64,000 bases of DNA, taken from Orbilia blumenaviensis (taxonomy: Eukaryota; Ascomycota; Orbiliomycetes; Orbiliales; Orbiliaceae). Both the position numbers and the translations under genes were made by a program. The stretch spans positions 1,860,001-1,924,000 of the forward strand of contig JAVHNS010000001.1 of the NCBI GenBank assembly GCA_036872755.1, written 5' to 3'. Position 1 is the first letter of the stretch. Every line of letters starts with the position of its first letter. Below are positions 1-13,200 of the stretch, piece after piece. The notes below the pieces were generated by a model that saw only the letters and a list, made by a program, of their open reading frames with translations, did not search any database and was not told where the DNA came from.

Positions 1-567
1 GCCCACACTTGCGTATAGTTACGTTGGATTCGAGGCTAGTTTCGAGACCATAGCAAGTACTTAGCTACCGGCTCACCAATTGTGAGGCGCACGGGCTATG
101 GAAGATTGAAATGCAACGTACATAGTGTTGCGCTGTGTTGTGTTGGTTGGCAGAGCGCCAAGGCTTGTGGTGGGTTTGCTGCCTGGTTTTGGCTATTGCC
201 AGTCTCGTCAAGCCTGCTGAATTGGGATGGAAACACCCTAAAAAATTTCAAAAAAAAAAGGCAAAAGAAATTGGCGGCGTCCAGGATTGAACCGGTGACA
301 ATTCGCGCAGGGGTTACCAAAGATTGAAGCTAGTGGAGATCTTTTCTTGCCCATGGGACGTTATGGTAAAAGGCAATAATGTCATGTTTTTAGGCAAAGA
401 AACTCCAACTATTTCAAATTTGGATGCAGTATATATAGCGTATTGCTAAAGCCTCCATCGTATAATTCTGAAGGCTTCAACACTTCCCGACGACTTCGGC
501 TCTTTGGCCCTGACGTCGACATCGTCCTCTCCAGCATTTTCACCAGTACCCGAATACCAGTGGCGGC
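1..567. other. Region upstream of AIM24, no gene seen
   Basis: No supported coding exon is visible. The sequence just before position 568 stays open in the AIM24 frame and is probably its 5' leader and promoter. A tRNA-like T-arm and acceptor end lies near 270-330 on the minus strand (see findings), but no complete tRNA can be folded from it. Confidence 0.5.
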
Positions 568-2224
568 ATGGCCTTCGCCGCCCGTCCTGCGCGAAGGACG
601 CGATCCTGCATCCTCAACATCCTCCACGAGTCCTGTACCCCTCCCCGATTTCCTCACTCCCGTCTCGTGATACCGGCCCGTTTTGTTCACGTTAAGGCGA
701 CACCTTCGATAACATCCCTCACACCGCCAATTGACCTTACTCAGGAGACTCGGACTATACCAAAACTCAGTGGCAAAGGGCCGTTTCCTCAGAGTATGCT
801 TTTGCCCTTTTGTCTTCAATTCGGACTTGCGCAATTATGAGTGCTGACATCTGGGTAGCCGTCGAGTTCGAAGTTCTTGGAGCACCACATTCCCTTTTAT
901 CCGTTTCGTTACCGTCAGATGCAATTCTTTATACCAGAAGAGGGACACTACTAGGCGCCACCGCAAAAGGCGATATCAACAATGTAAGCCTATGCTGTTC
1001 CTATGTAAAACTTACCAATCTATTATTATTATTCTCTAATCATCTTTGTCTACTAGGCTGTGTCGACTCTTGCCATGCTCAAACCCATTCGAAGGGCGAT
1101 CCTGGGGATCCCTTTTCTTTATCAAAATGTATCTTGCAGCATAAAGCTTTCCAGTTCAATCTTTATAAAATAACTGACATTTATTAGATCTCATCAACGA
1201 CGCCATTAACATGTCTCGTTGGCACCAATACCCCGAATACTACATTCGCCGTAATCGAGCTCGATGGGGCGATCGATTGGATGGTTACCCAAAGAAATGC
1301 ATTGCTTGCATGGACGGGCCATTCCATCCAGACCACTCCGATTATCAACCGCGCAATGGTGATTATGCCTTTCTACAGAAATTGATAATTTCAGGATATG
1401 ACTTCGCTAACCGTCCAAGAGCCCTGCACAATGGAGTAATTCACGGATATCCGGCCGAGGGCTGGCTGCACTAGTCGGCAAGGGACAGGTCTACCAGATC
1501 GTTCTTGGAGACGGTGAAGAGATGATTATTCATCCTACGTATGTTCTTCCCTAGTGTTTAGAGGTCGATATTTCACCTTAAAAAAGCAAACATTGTTAAC
1601 ATACTCTGAAGTCATCTGTTGGCCTACTCAATTGGTCCAGACCGGCCCCGCCCATATCGACTGGCCCAAACAACCCTGCGATTTCAGTTACCAAAACTTA
1701 GTATCCTGCGCGGGCTCTTTCCAAAGTCTGAATTTGTCTCTACGATAACGAAAACCGACACATACCAGGGCATATCCAAATTCCTTTACAACGCAAAGAC
1801 TTGGATACGCCGTGTTCTATGGGGTGATAGGGTAAGTCAATACCAACAATTAGGGCTTGCGTCCCTCGCGGGGTAGTTTTGAATCTCGTGGACACCAGAA
1901 CCAATGAATTCGAAAGCTATTCTGAATCAATACGAAACTAACTGTGTGCCACGAAACTAGTTGTTCCTCCAGTTTAAGGGACCTAGCACGATTCTCGTCC
2001 AATCACGGTCATCACGTTTGACAGACGTGTTCACAAAGGAGGAGATCAATGATACAGCATCCGTCGAACCTGGAGCTCTTGATAAGTTTCACCCGCTAGA
2101 ACCGCCAAAGAACTCACCTGGTTCTCCCACACACGAAGAAAGTCTCATAGTGAAAATGGCCACTGTAGCAAAGGGCGGCAAGGTGGTATTTGAAGATTCT
2201 TCACCAGAAGCATTTATCAGGTAA
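568..2224 (+). CDS. AIM24: AIM24 family mitochondrial protein
   Basis: Seven exons join in phase: 568-793, 859-983, 1057-1128, 1188-1358, 1420-1538, 1612-1831 and 1961-2224, giving 398 aa. The order of family blocks is clear: [61 protein letters not shown], then [12 protein letters not shown] near the C-terminus. AIM24 is an inner-membrane protein needed for normal mitochondrial architecture and MICOS stability in yeast. The first ~35 residues are Arg-rich with few acidic residues, as expected for a presequence. The start at 568 is the first ATG of the open leader and is the least certain part. The fourth intron (1359-1419) has a good GCTAACC branch site, and its in-phase acceptor at 1419 restores the SPAQW block. 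The length fits other fungal members. Confidence 0.9.
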
Positions 2225-2963
2225 CTTCTATAAAGGGTTTTCGTGGGGTGAAAATGATCATCACGTGGCATTTTATATGGAGGCGAGCGGCATTAAAGGT
2301 TGATCTGCAGTCTTTGGGGCGCGAATCGATCGGGAGATAGATCGTAGAAAAGTAAATTCCCATCCGTAGATAGTCGTCAAATATGTTATAATTAGGTAGT
2401 ACTGTACATACAAAACTTTTATATTTTTGGAATTCATAGTACACGTTAGTGTTCTGAAAGGATATATTTAAAGGGTAGAGAGATATTGATAATGCTCGTC
2501 AGTGCTTACCCCGTACTGATACAAAGTAATAGTATTTACGGATATCGATATCTGGCTAGAGCTGGTCTCCTTACCCTGGGTACCCGCTAGGACAAGAAGT
2601 GTAGATAGACACTCTAAAGAACTATATATAGGCACACCGTAAATACGCATCAAAGATCGGCCTCATACGTACCTGGGTACCTACCTAGAGATACTTACCT
2701 ATACATAGGCCCTCTGCCCTTCGATAGAGCTTCAAGATTCATAATTGAACGTAAGTGCAATATTAAACTTCTACGGGACCACCTCGTGGGGGCTAGTCTA
2801 CGAGACCACTTTTACATACAACCTTTCCCCATTATTACGATCGCTTGTGTAAGGCCCATATACTGCGAGGGAAAACTTTTGGTTGTGGGCTGGTACAGCG
2901 GGCTGACTCGCTCGAGACTACTATTATCACACATAATATTGATAGATACTTACATACCTATTA

Positions 2964-2991
2964 AGTACGTACCTATATATAGGTACGTACT
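2964..2991. repeat. 28-bp perfect palindrome
   Basis: Each 12-base arm reads AGTACGTACCTA and its exact reverse complement, around a central TATA. The sequence equals its own reverse complement over all 28 bases. It could form a hairpin or be a dimeric protein site. It lies in AT-rich, non-coding DNA with many related TAGGTA/TACGTA words. Confidence 0.9.
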
Positions 2992-3262
2992 CCAGCTGAC
3001 CGGTCAGAGTAAGCAAATATGCATATATGGCGAGAATATATATTTGTCTGATAAAAATTACAACGAAGTCTAGCTATAGGTACGCGATGATTATGATCTA
3101 GATCTGCATGTATATGAAGTCCTGCCGGTGAAACCTTTAAATGTCAATTCGCCAACGAAGCGTCATATACTACGAGACTATTACTACGAAACCAGGTTCT
3201 TAAGTAAGCACATCCGAAGCTTGCTGGCCTGTTCAGCCATGCATGGTCCGTATTACTATAAT

Positions 3263-3287
3263 ATCTATCTATCTATCTATATCTATA
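3263..3287. repeat. ATCT microsatellite
   Basis: A short run of tandem ATCT tetranucleotides with one interruption, in non-coding AT-rich DNA upstream of the chitinase gene. Confidence 0.85.
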
Positions 3288-3630
3288 GCCACCTAGTACC
3301 TAGCTTAAGTAGATACATTAATAGGTATTAATAGGTACTAATTACCACTTGAGCATCTGCTTAGATATAGACAGACCAGAAATCAAGAGTGGGGTAGCTG
3401 CCTCAGTGCAGTGGTCTGAAGAGACGGTACCGGTCGTAGATCTAGATGATCATGATCATGATCACGATAATCAGTAGATTAATGAAGCTTGGAAGGGACA
3501 CGATATTATATTATATTGGGCATCCAGGGATTGATGGCCTCAAATGAGGTGGTGTATAAAAGGAATAACATCATCTCATCTCATGGACCCCCCCTCCGGT
3601 CTTCCTCCCTACACTTCACTTCGAATTTAC

Positions 3631-3653
3631 TTCACTTCACTTCACTTCACTTC
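3631..3653. repeat. TTCAC pentanucleotide microsatellite
   Basis: Four complete tandem TTCAC units and a partial fifth, preceded by similar degenerate units from about 3610. Non-coding, about 750 bases upstream of the chitinase start. Confidence 0.9.
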
Positions 3654-4389
3654 ATTAGACAGTCAGTACTCTAGGCCCTTAGGTATACACTCAGACTTAA
3701 TTAATCATACGCCCTTGCTTGTGGTATTTTAATTAACAAGATCGACATCTAGTTCGAAAGAGAGGTTTCGGATTCCAAACTGACTTTGGATACTACTATA
3801 ATTACTTATTTACATTTTACAACATTCCTACATTGGTTTATAAGCGCCGACCGTTTACAACGGTTATTGTATCAATTGGAATATTACTTTTACTACGTGG
3901 CCTCAAATAGACAAGTATGTTCAATCCCGTCCTTGTCATTTTCTTTTCTTTTCTAGGAAAAAAAAAGGGTTTTTTTTTTTTATAAATGTATGGCGACCGC
4001 AGCTTTGAATGCTGTTAACAGTATCCAAACTATCCGTTCTCTTTCACTCAAGGTTGCTTTGGCTGGACCAACGTGTAGAACATATACTATCACACTCCTT
4101 ACGTTCTTTTCCTTCAACTCTCATCACTTCTAGAATACCTTTCCTTGATCTGCTTTTAACATATTCCTCTAGACTATTTCTACTTTTTTTTTTTTTTTCT
4201 TGAAAACTAATAAATAAATCAATCAATAAGTAAGTATAGCATATCGCGGTGCAATGCCAGGGTATATTTCATGCGTAGACGCTCTATATAGCGCATGTTT
4301 ATGCATGGACACAACTATGCATGCTGCCCACTCAGAGTCGATGCGTTAATATTTCTCATACGCTAACATTCCTCCAAAGTTCTCCAAAA

Positions 4390-6258
4390 ATGAAGCGCAT
4401 TGCTATAACAGCTCTGCTCTACCTTTTGGCTAACACCGTTGCCGGTGTCGCCATCCCACGGGACATCGAAGAGCGTCAAGTTCAGCCCATTAGTACTTTG
4501 ACTATTGTGGCTGCAACTTCTTATATTTACGCCTTGCCTACTCCCATCCCTCCAAGCATCGCTTCTCAGCTGGTTGGTGCTGCTCCTCGGGACCCACCTG
4601 GTGCCTTGCCCAATGCTCGTCTTAATGTTACCGATCCCTCCGTCACAGGGCCCCCCTTGGCCACCGCTTCTGATGAGGCGGGGTCATACACTCCAGGCTA
4701 TCGTACCATTGGCTACTTTGGCACTTGGGTGAGTATCTAGACTCTTCACATATATACTTATATATTTTCATATAACATACTAATTGCTCGGGTATGTAGT
4801 TTATTTATGACCGTAAATTCAAGCCCACCGACTTGATTGTATCCCAGTGGACCCATCTATTGGTTGGGTTTTGGGATATTGGTAAGGACGGGGTGCCCAA
4901 GCCCATTGACGAGAACGCCGATACTGTTGTATGTGCCTTCATCATTTCTAATATGACTTCGTGGATTCAATACTGTCGTCAGCTGCGGTATCAGGATATT
5001 ATATTTAATACAGATACTAACCTTTGATTCCAATAGACGAAACTACTTGACAATCCCAGCAACCTTCCAGGTGCTGTCAATGGCGTTTTTGAGCAGGTAT
5101 TTCGAATGAAGAACGAAAACAGGAACCTCAAAGTCATGATCACTTTCGGTGGATGGTTGGCTACTTTCGAGGGACAATGGGGCACTGCACTAGGAACCCC
5201 AGAAAAGCGTGCCACTTTCGCAAAGGCGGCTGCTAAGATTGTAATAGATTTAGGATTGGATGGTATCGATTTCGTAAGTCTATAATTAGCCTTTGCGAAG
5301 TACACCTAATCGTTTACAGAGCGTGCACTGACAGTAAACTATTTTAGGACTGGGAGTATCCTCAAAAGCCTGCCGAGACTATCGCACATGTTGATACTCT
5401 GAGACTTTTGCGACAAGAGCTTGATGCTGCGGGCAAAACTATCGGCTCTAAAAGAAAGCTATTGCTTTCGATCGCCGCTCCAGTTGGTCCTCACTTTATC
5501 AAGATGATCGATATCCCCGGAATCAATAAGTACATAGATTTCTTCAACCTCATGGCCTATGATATGGGAGGCTCGGCTTTCTCGAAGGTTTCCACTCACG
5601 GTGCGCCCTACTTCATGGCCTCTGATGGATCCACTGAGTTCTGCCTCGTCGACGGGCTCGAACCATACCTTTCCGCTGGGGTTCCGGCTAGCAAAATTAA
5701 TGTTCTGGGCCCAATCTACGGACATTCCTTTGCAGGAACTGATGGTCCCGGAAAAACCTTCACTGGCGCTGGTCTTTCATCTTGGGGCGAAACTGGTGGT
5801 GTCCCTGATTATAGCGAGATCCCCCAAGGTGGTGACAATGTCCTCTTCGAAGACGAAAAGATCCTGGCTTCGTGGACCTACAACAAAAAGACTCGCGAAA
5901 TGATCTCGTTCGACACCCCTAAGATCACGAAGCTCAAGACTGAGTACATGAAGAGCCGGGGTGTCGGTGGTACTGGATTCTGGGCAGTCAATGCTGACAA
6001 GTGGACACGTGAGGGTAATCTGGTCAATGCGGCTATTGAAGCGCTGGTATGTTTCTTTCTCCAAATATATTCAAGTTGGGGTTGGTTGGTTGGTTGGTTG
6101 GTTATTTCTGAAAACTAACACTTTGTTCAATAACGTAGGGCGGGCCTTCTGTTCTGGAAAAAGTTGATAATCATCTTAATTACGAGAGCTCGATGTACCC
6201 CAACATCAAAGCCTACGATGGTGTCAAGGTTCCACCTGGGAAGACTCTTGATGGGTAA
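4390..6258 (+). CDS. Secreted GH18 chitinase
   Basis: Five exons (4390-4728, 4800-4928, 5037-5273, 5348-6046, 6139-6258) encode 507 aa. It opens with a signal peptide (Met-Lys-Arg, then a hydrophobic core to about residue 19) and a Pro/Ala/Thr-rich stretch to about 105. The GH18 barrel then begins with GYRTIGYFGTW. The catalytic DxxDxDxE box reads DGIDFDWEYP, with proton donor Glu238. Other GH18 marks are the second conserved strand KVMITFGGW (about 189-196), usually SxGG but here TFGG, MAYDMGG (304-310) and a late GTGFWAVNADK. GH18 enzymes hydrolyse beta-1,4-linked GlcNAc with substrate-assisted retention. No chitin-binding module is visible. The third intron cuts the catalytic box between Phe235 and Asp236. 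Intron 4 carries a TTGG repeat. It may act in wall remodelling or scavenging; the sequence does not decide. Confidence 0.92.
6075..6103. repeat. TTGG microsatellite in chitinase intron 4
   Basis: About six tandem GGTT/TTGG units near the middle of the fourth intron of the chitinase gene. Changes in repeat number would not touch the reading frame. Confidence 0.85.
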
Positions 6259-7201
6259 GAGCCTACAATATTAAGTCTCGACATCTGGATATGTCGTGAC
6301 GCATCTCACCTTCGTCGTCGTCGCGAGATGCCCGGTAAGAAGACTATCTTCATCAACGTGGTAGTCAAATTTCTTTTCCGTTTATTTCCTTTCGCTTCTT
6401 GTTCTTTTAAATTTATATTCTTTGAACATATTTATTTATATCTTACCTTTCAAAGAAAGTTTGTTTGACATGGTGTGCATACGCATTGTCTCTGTTGCAT
6501 TTGTGCCTGGGTCCTCCAATCCACCACAGACTTTAATAGATCGACTTGCCCAGTCTCCTACTTTATTTAGAAAGGTATTCTTTGGATTTTCGTTTCGTTT
6601 GGTTAGGTTTAAATGGACTTGTTGGATACTTTACAAATGTATTACGAAGGTCACGATTCATAGAGGATGTCTTTTTAAGATACCGGTATACTGCTGCCGC
6701 TTGTATTTGGTATAAATCTGATGGAATACATCTAGAGTTAATTATATATAACAGGATATCACGAAGAATGCCATAGAAAGTATAAGCCCCGACGAATCTG
6801 TATGATATCATTCCCAAAATACACAAAAAAAGAAATTCATAATATTTCCCTATAGACGTCGACTAGAGAGACTCTTTTTTTAAAAAAAAAGGGAAAAGAA
6901 GATGTGAGGTGGCAGAAATTACACTGATCCAAAATATGAAATTCGCCGACGAAGTCCGAAACAAAACAACAAAAAAACGCTCAAAAGCCAGCCAGTTATA
7001 TAACACACTTTCGAATTGAATCGAACAGCTAATAATATTGGTTCCCTTGGACTTCCTTAGTATGCGGAAGTTATATATATGTGTATTCTTTTTCTTCGTA
7101 GGGCACTTTGTAGGCCCCTAGAGAATGGTAGGGATAAGCGAGAACGAATGGGGAGGGTATTCTAATTAAAATACGAAACCAGCGAATGCGTATATCCATA
7201 T
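6259..7201. other. Convergent intergenic region, chitinase / KHA1 3' ends
   Basis: AT-rich DNA between two converging genes, presumably holding both 3' UTRs and polyadenylation sites. Several ORFs of 60-100 codons overlap here in different frames, but none has family resemblance or splice support. No gene is called. Confidence 0.5.
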
Positions 7202-10200
7202 TTATGCCCGGTAAACCAACAAAGAAGCCCTAACCTGGGCAACAAGAACTGACTCAGCAACAACTCCAATGACTTTCCTTGCATCACTAGAAACAGGGGG
7301 TGCGTTTTCGGCGGTAACAGCTGCAAGTTGGGAGGAATAGTTATCGGTATGTGCTCTGCCAACAACGACGAGATCTCCGGCGTTCTTTAAAGTTGTTCCG
7401 ACTTCTTGCTTGGCGCGGGTGATGATTGTTTGAATTGGAGAGTCGGTTTCAAGGGTCTCAAAGACGACACGCGAGGAGATTTCTGAGGGGATGGAGGCAG
7501 CGATTTGGAGATAGAATGCGGTGTCATCTTCTGTGACGCTTCCGGTGGAAGATGTGGTGGCTTGAATTGCGGCAGCATCTTTTGGCTCAGTTGCAGTGGA
7601 GGCACTGGAAACAATCTGAACAATAGTGGCGGTTACATTAGTGTTCTTGACGAGTTGAAGGACGAATCGGAGAGCTGCACGATCATCAACGCCACCAATG
7701 AAGGGGAAGAAGACATGGTGAGATGGGTCAAGAACTGGGAGAGTAGCCGATTCTTGGATACCAGTCTTAACACGGGAGACGGCGCCGGAGATTGTGCTGT
7801 TGCGGCGAGTAAGGCTTCTTTCACCGCGGCTAACACCACCGAATCCACGATTGATGAAGATTGCGAGCTTAGAGGCGCTTTCTTGAACGAGGGATGTTAA
7901 GAAATGAACGTATGGGCCAGATCCAAACTGTTGCTCCTTGCTTTCCAAGTTTTGGTCGTAGTTGTCGCTGATTTGGCCGGTTTCGCTCCATGGAACAACC
8001 AAAAGGTCAGAGGATGTATCCTTTGCACGATCAGCAAGAACTCCGGAGAATGCATCTTCTGGGATAATCGATAAACCGGTTGCGCAAGCGATATTGTTCA
8101 TTCTGCCAAACGCCTTGAAAGTGTTGACGACTGGATCTCTTTCTGCGAATTCGTGTTCCTCGGTAACACGCATAACAGCGGATGTACGTTCACCGAGTTC
8201 GCGGAGACGAAGACCGTGAACCTCTAGTCTTGGGGCTCTCGGGCCTTCAACCTTTGAAACTTCCTCAGCTTTCGAGCTGGACTCTTCACCCTTCTTGGCT
8301 TTATGGATGAGTGGTGGGAGTGGCTCTTGTTCTCCCTTAAGCAGGGAGACGAAAGCCATCAAGGCTGGAAGAGTATCCAAGCGCAAGAGAACAGTAAGCC
8401 TATTGACAGTGGTCTTGGTCTTTGTTCCTGTTTCTCCTTCAGATGGGGCAGTTGGAGTACCATCCCAATTGATCTTGCCTGCTCTCCAGGCGAGACATTT
8501 CTTCTGGTACCATTCTGGGTATAAGTAGGTGACCAATGGAGTAGTGGCGAATGTAGTGACCAAAGCCATAACGACGAAGATAGTGAAAGTACGCTGTGAA
8601 ATAACGCCAGCTGTGAGACCAATGTTGAGCACAATAAGCTCGACGAGACCCTTGCAAGACATCAAAACTCCGACAGCAAGGGATTCCCTCCAACGGAGCT
8701 TGAAGCATCTCGCAGCAATAGTACCACCAAGAATCTTGGTGATAAAGGCGATAGCAAGGACGCCAATAACATAGCCCCAGACGATACCGCTATTAAGGAG
8801 ACCAACATTGGTTCGGAGACCGGAGAGTGTGAAGTAGAGCGGGAGGAAGAGAACAGTGACCAAATCTTCGATTTTCTCGGCGACGGCGACAGCAAAACCA
8901 CCTTCGTGGGGGCAAATCTGGGCAAAATAGTTAGTCACGTCAGGAACCAGGAAGGGTTATCGCTTGATACGTACGAGACCGACGACGAAACCACCAAAGA
9001 TGGCATGGATACCAATAACGTTAGCGAACCAGGCAGAGCTCAAACAGAGCAGGAGGGTAACGGTAAGAGCGCTCTGGCTGGGATTTCCCATATTTCCAGT
9101 CTTACGTAAATACCAATGGAAAATTGGCTTTACGATAAAGAACAAGAAGAGAATGAACCCAACGGCGACCAATAGAACGTAGACGGCGGAAACACCGGTT
9201 CCAGCATTAATAAGAGCAACGGTCAAGGCGAGAAGAATCCAACCGACAACATCGTTACCGACGCCTGCAGCGAGGACAATAATACCGACGTTGGTGCCCA
9301 ATAACTTGAGTTCTGAGAGGATACGGCACAAGACAGGGAAAGCCTGGCAACTCAATTAGTCATTGATTTTGTTCTTCTCCGGAGCATTTAAGTCAATTAA
9401 CATACTGTGATACTGAAAGCGACACCGACGAAGAGAAGGAAGATGCCAAAATTGACATTCTGGTCAACCTCGGGGTCTTGTCCGAATTCATTGTATAAGC
9501 CGTACGCAATTGCAGCACCTAGACACAGTTAGCTTCAGTTTACGTAGGTAGCTATCAATAGCAATATCGGGCTCTTGTACTACGAACCAAATCCAAAAGG
9601 CACAACCATGCCGAGTGTACCGACTCCCAATGCAACTCTCCAGTTTTCAACCATGATGCGGAAATCAACTTCGAGACCGATCAAAAACAGAAAGAGGACG
9701 AGGCCGAGATTGGCAACGAGATTGAGGTTTGGCATTGCTTCCGTTGGGAAGATACTTGTTGTGAAACCGGGAACTCTACCCATAACCGTAGGACCTGTGA
9801 ACGCGCCTTACAGTTAACATTCATGCAGCATACACTTATTTATGGAATCGGAAATTTCGATATCGACGGTGCCGTATACAATGTTAACTGGGTTGGATTA
9901 GTCGTACCTAATATAATACCACCGATGACCTCGGAAATGACTCGAGGCTGCCTCAGCTTCGACAATGGCCAATGCAACAGGCGGCATATTACCACAATCA
10001 GGAAAACCTACAACCGGACAAGACGGTTAATGCCTGAGCGAATCGATTCGATACCGACGTGACTGGAGCCTTTCGGCTACTAATTACTAACCTGGACGAT
10101 AAAAACAACGATGGGGTCATTCTTGTTATAATGAGACGGATTGGCGCCACCGATGATACCGGTCTGGTCGGCAACCTTCATAGTTGAATTCGATGCAGCT

Positions 10201-10241
10201 GTGGTGGCTGCAGCCGCCGCAGAGGTTATAATCGACGACAT
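7202..10241 (-). CDS. KHA1: K+/H+ antiporter, CPA2 family (Kha1-like)
   Basis: Six exons on the minus strand (10241-10092, 10007-9908, 9794-9588, 9518-9406, 9343-8975, 8917-7202) encode 884 aa. The N-terminal half is a multi-span CPA2 exchanger domain with [59 protein letters not shown] and [16 protein letters not shown]. The NDVVGW block carries the paired acidic/Asn positions used for cation/proton exchange. The C-terminal ~400 residues are hydrophilic and presumably cytosolic, as in yeast Kha1, which works in Golgi-type compartments in K+ and pH balance. Exon phases (0,1,1,0,0) all close. The start Met is followed by an Ser/Ala/Thr-rich stretch. The gene converges on the chitinase gene. 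Confidence 0.93.
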
Positions 10242-13200
10242 AGCGTCTAAAGAAGGGAGATATCCACTGCCTTAGAGGCTGGCGTGGATGTCGGAAATAT
10301 GCCTGAGAGAGATCGAAAAGTGGATTGGAATGAGACCGCGTTAAAGTTCCTCCAAAACGAACCCAACCAACTAACGATGATCGATAAGTGCAATACTTAT
10401 TACTATCGAGCACCCAAAACTAGCCCTCCAGCTGCTTCTTCAGATGATATCTGCTTCTGCTTCTGCCTCTTCTGCGGGGAAGGAAGAGAAAAGGATATGT
10501 CTTCTGGTACAATCGGAGGTGCTCGCGCTATCCTTATATAATACTCCCAGCTGAGTCGGCCTGCTGGGAACCGGTCCACGGTCGAGGTGGGTCTCAGTCC
10601 TCCCAGCTCCCGCCAGACGATAGCAATACAAGCTACTACATTTTCTTGCTTTCGAAGCCTCACGCGCTGGTTGCTGTCTCGTTTTTTCTTCTTTTAGCAC
10701 ATTTGCTTTTCCCCATCTGCAACGGAATTGGGCAAACTAACAGGTACATGCATTGGCACAGGGCCCCTTCTCGCCGCTGATTCGCTCCCATCTTGTCAAC
10801 AACTGGGGGAAACCGTTGCATGTGCTCATCAGAAAATGTCCCCCGAGAAGCTTTTTTGAGAACCTCTGGGAGGAAGCGGATCTTGGAGAACTTCAAAGCC
10901 ATGAGCTCCCTGCACTACCGCATATAGTGCGGTATGTACCCTGATATTGCGACTTAAGTTCCGACCTCCACGCATATTCGTCTGACATGAATTGGTTTAT
11001 CACGAGAATCCTAATTCCTTGGCTCGAGAGATCGACCATCTCTATTTTCGTCCCATTCTTGACAGATAACGAGAGAATCTAAAAGAAAGAAGTGCTCTAT
11101 TCATATCGCCTAGATTAGAGTACATTTCAAAATGAGTATACGAGCCTGCAGGCTGATGTTGGAAAGCATCAAAAACTATTCGGGAGATAGAGCCTGGTAA
11201 TTCGAGCTTTACAGCATCTTAGGTTAGATACTCGGCTCTTTCCTGCTCGAAGGATTACTCCGCAATTGATGCACCAGCCTCTTCTTTCCAACCAAGTCTG
11301 CGGAAGGCGAGCGAGTGGAGTCGCGGTTGTTCTAACGACGTTGGCCAATGTTTCTCGGCGCTCATGAACAATGGTTCATGTGGTCTACCTCCGCAATTTT
11401 GCTGCACGGGCACACGCTAAACAAAACATGCCTCTAGAACTGCTGTTCAGATGATCCAGTGCAGTTTCCTAGGCTCTTGACTTGCACTGTGGCCAATTCA
11501 AGTTTTCGAATGTTTCAACGGGACATGGGCCGGGCATGAATACGGGAGATAAATTTTCTCACCGGTCAAAGGCCGGTTCCTATATTTACAAACGTCATTG
11601 CAACTGGAGATTTTGAATTTTCAAGTGATAACAGATTCTGCTCGTTGAACTGATGGGCTATGTTTCACATTCTTCCCGGCCTCGTCAAAAAGGCTGAAAA
11701 CAAGGTTTGCCGGCAATGAAGTCCTCAGCCCTTCGCCTTTTCTATTATCCCTGTCCGCTCCGGAAATCCCATGTTCACGATAATGCTTATTTTCGGCCCT
11801 ATCTCGTATCAAGCCTCCTCGCTAACGACACAGACCCAATAAGGTTTTCCTGGATATCTTGACTTCAATTGACCAAATTCTTTTGCGACGAGACTTTTAG
11901 GAAACTTTTTGCTTCAAGAGCTCTAGAAGTCTTCCACCTCAGCCGCACTTGGACTACTTACCAAACCCGTGGTGCTTTTCGAATTTTTGATCTAAGGAGC
12001 TAATCTGCTCAGTCGGGACTTAGTCAATTCAACACCACAAAGAATTGTGATTGATGGTGGTACGCGGGTGACAAAATAATATGAGTCGCATTGCACGGAA
12101 GCACTGTACAAACTGCCCATGTATTTTTGGTACCTACGTAGGTAAGTATGCACCCAGGATGAAGCCTGGCCACCGTCGCTTTCTACGCCGCACCTTAAGG
12201 AAAAATGCCAGCGAGAGTTGGGGGCAAGGATTCTCATTCCCTGTCAAGTATTATTGAGGGATGCATCCGTCTCGTTAGAAATTCAATGGGTGCACAGGCC
12301 AAATACGGGTGGCCTCCACTTCTGTAGGCTGACATGCAGTCGTCCCTTTCAATGCTTTCCCGCAAGCGATACGACCAATATATTCAGCAATATTACTCAG
12401 GGAAAAAGAATAAGATCAATGCTCCAAGTCCTGCGCCAAACATTCTTGGTCTGGGATCCCATCCCCAAGAAAAGGCTTCGCAAAAGCTTGATGCTATCTC
12501 ACCCGTTCAACTCTGTGAATATTTGAGCGAAATGGAATCTAACTCCCGTTGCTTGGCTCGGCAGTTGAGAAAGCTGAAATATTCGTTGAATTGGAGTTTT
12601 CAGTGCCAGATTACAATTGCGTGATTCCAATCAAGCTAAATCTCAGGTCTGTTGGTGTGGTTAGACGGATTTTTAATTGGAGAGGAATACGAGATCCCAG
12701 TGCTTCTTGCATTGGTCTGTAATCTGTTCATGTTGCTTCAAGGACTATGAATGATCATGAGGAGGTCGGGGCGATCCTTGTGGCGTTTAGGATATCACAA
12801 TATTTTTTATTTTTTTCGCTCATTCAATTCTGCAACTTAGTCGTTGGGGGTATGTCGCACAAAGATTTAGTGCACCATGAACGAGCAAAGATATCGCTGG
12901 GACTGTTAGCCCGAGATATTACTGGCTTGAATCCATGGGCTATGCTACATTCATGTAAGGTCGTACCGGACCCAGGTCCTTTGTCCTGGGACAGGAGTTG
13001 GTCAACTATTTTTTTTTATTTTTTTTTATTTATTTTTTTTTTTTTTTCCATGCATGGCAGAGCACAGAAACAAAAAGTTCCCGACTTGTATGGTAACTCA
13101 ATATGGGTTATCGTCTCAAACCGGTCTAGATCTAGAATAACAACTCCCGACCCAATTTTAGTTATAGATTGGGCGCGGATCACAAGTAATGAGATATTCA

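Larger units (their letters stand above)
2225..4389. other. AT-rich intergenic region with simple repeats
   Basis: Between AIM24 and the chitinase gene lies about 2.2 kb of strongly TA-rich DNA full of TAGGTA/TACCTA words, stop codons in all frames, and several short tandem repeats. No exon is supportable. The 3' end must contain the chitinase promoter. The composition resembles repeat-derived DNA damaged by C-to-T mutation (RIP), but no element can be named. Confidence 0.5.
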
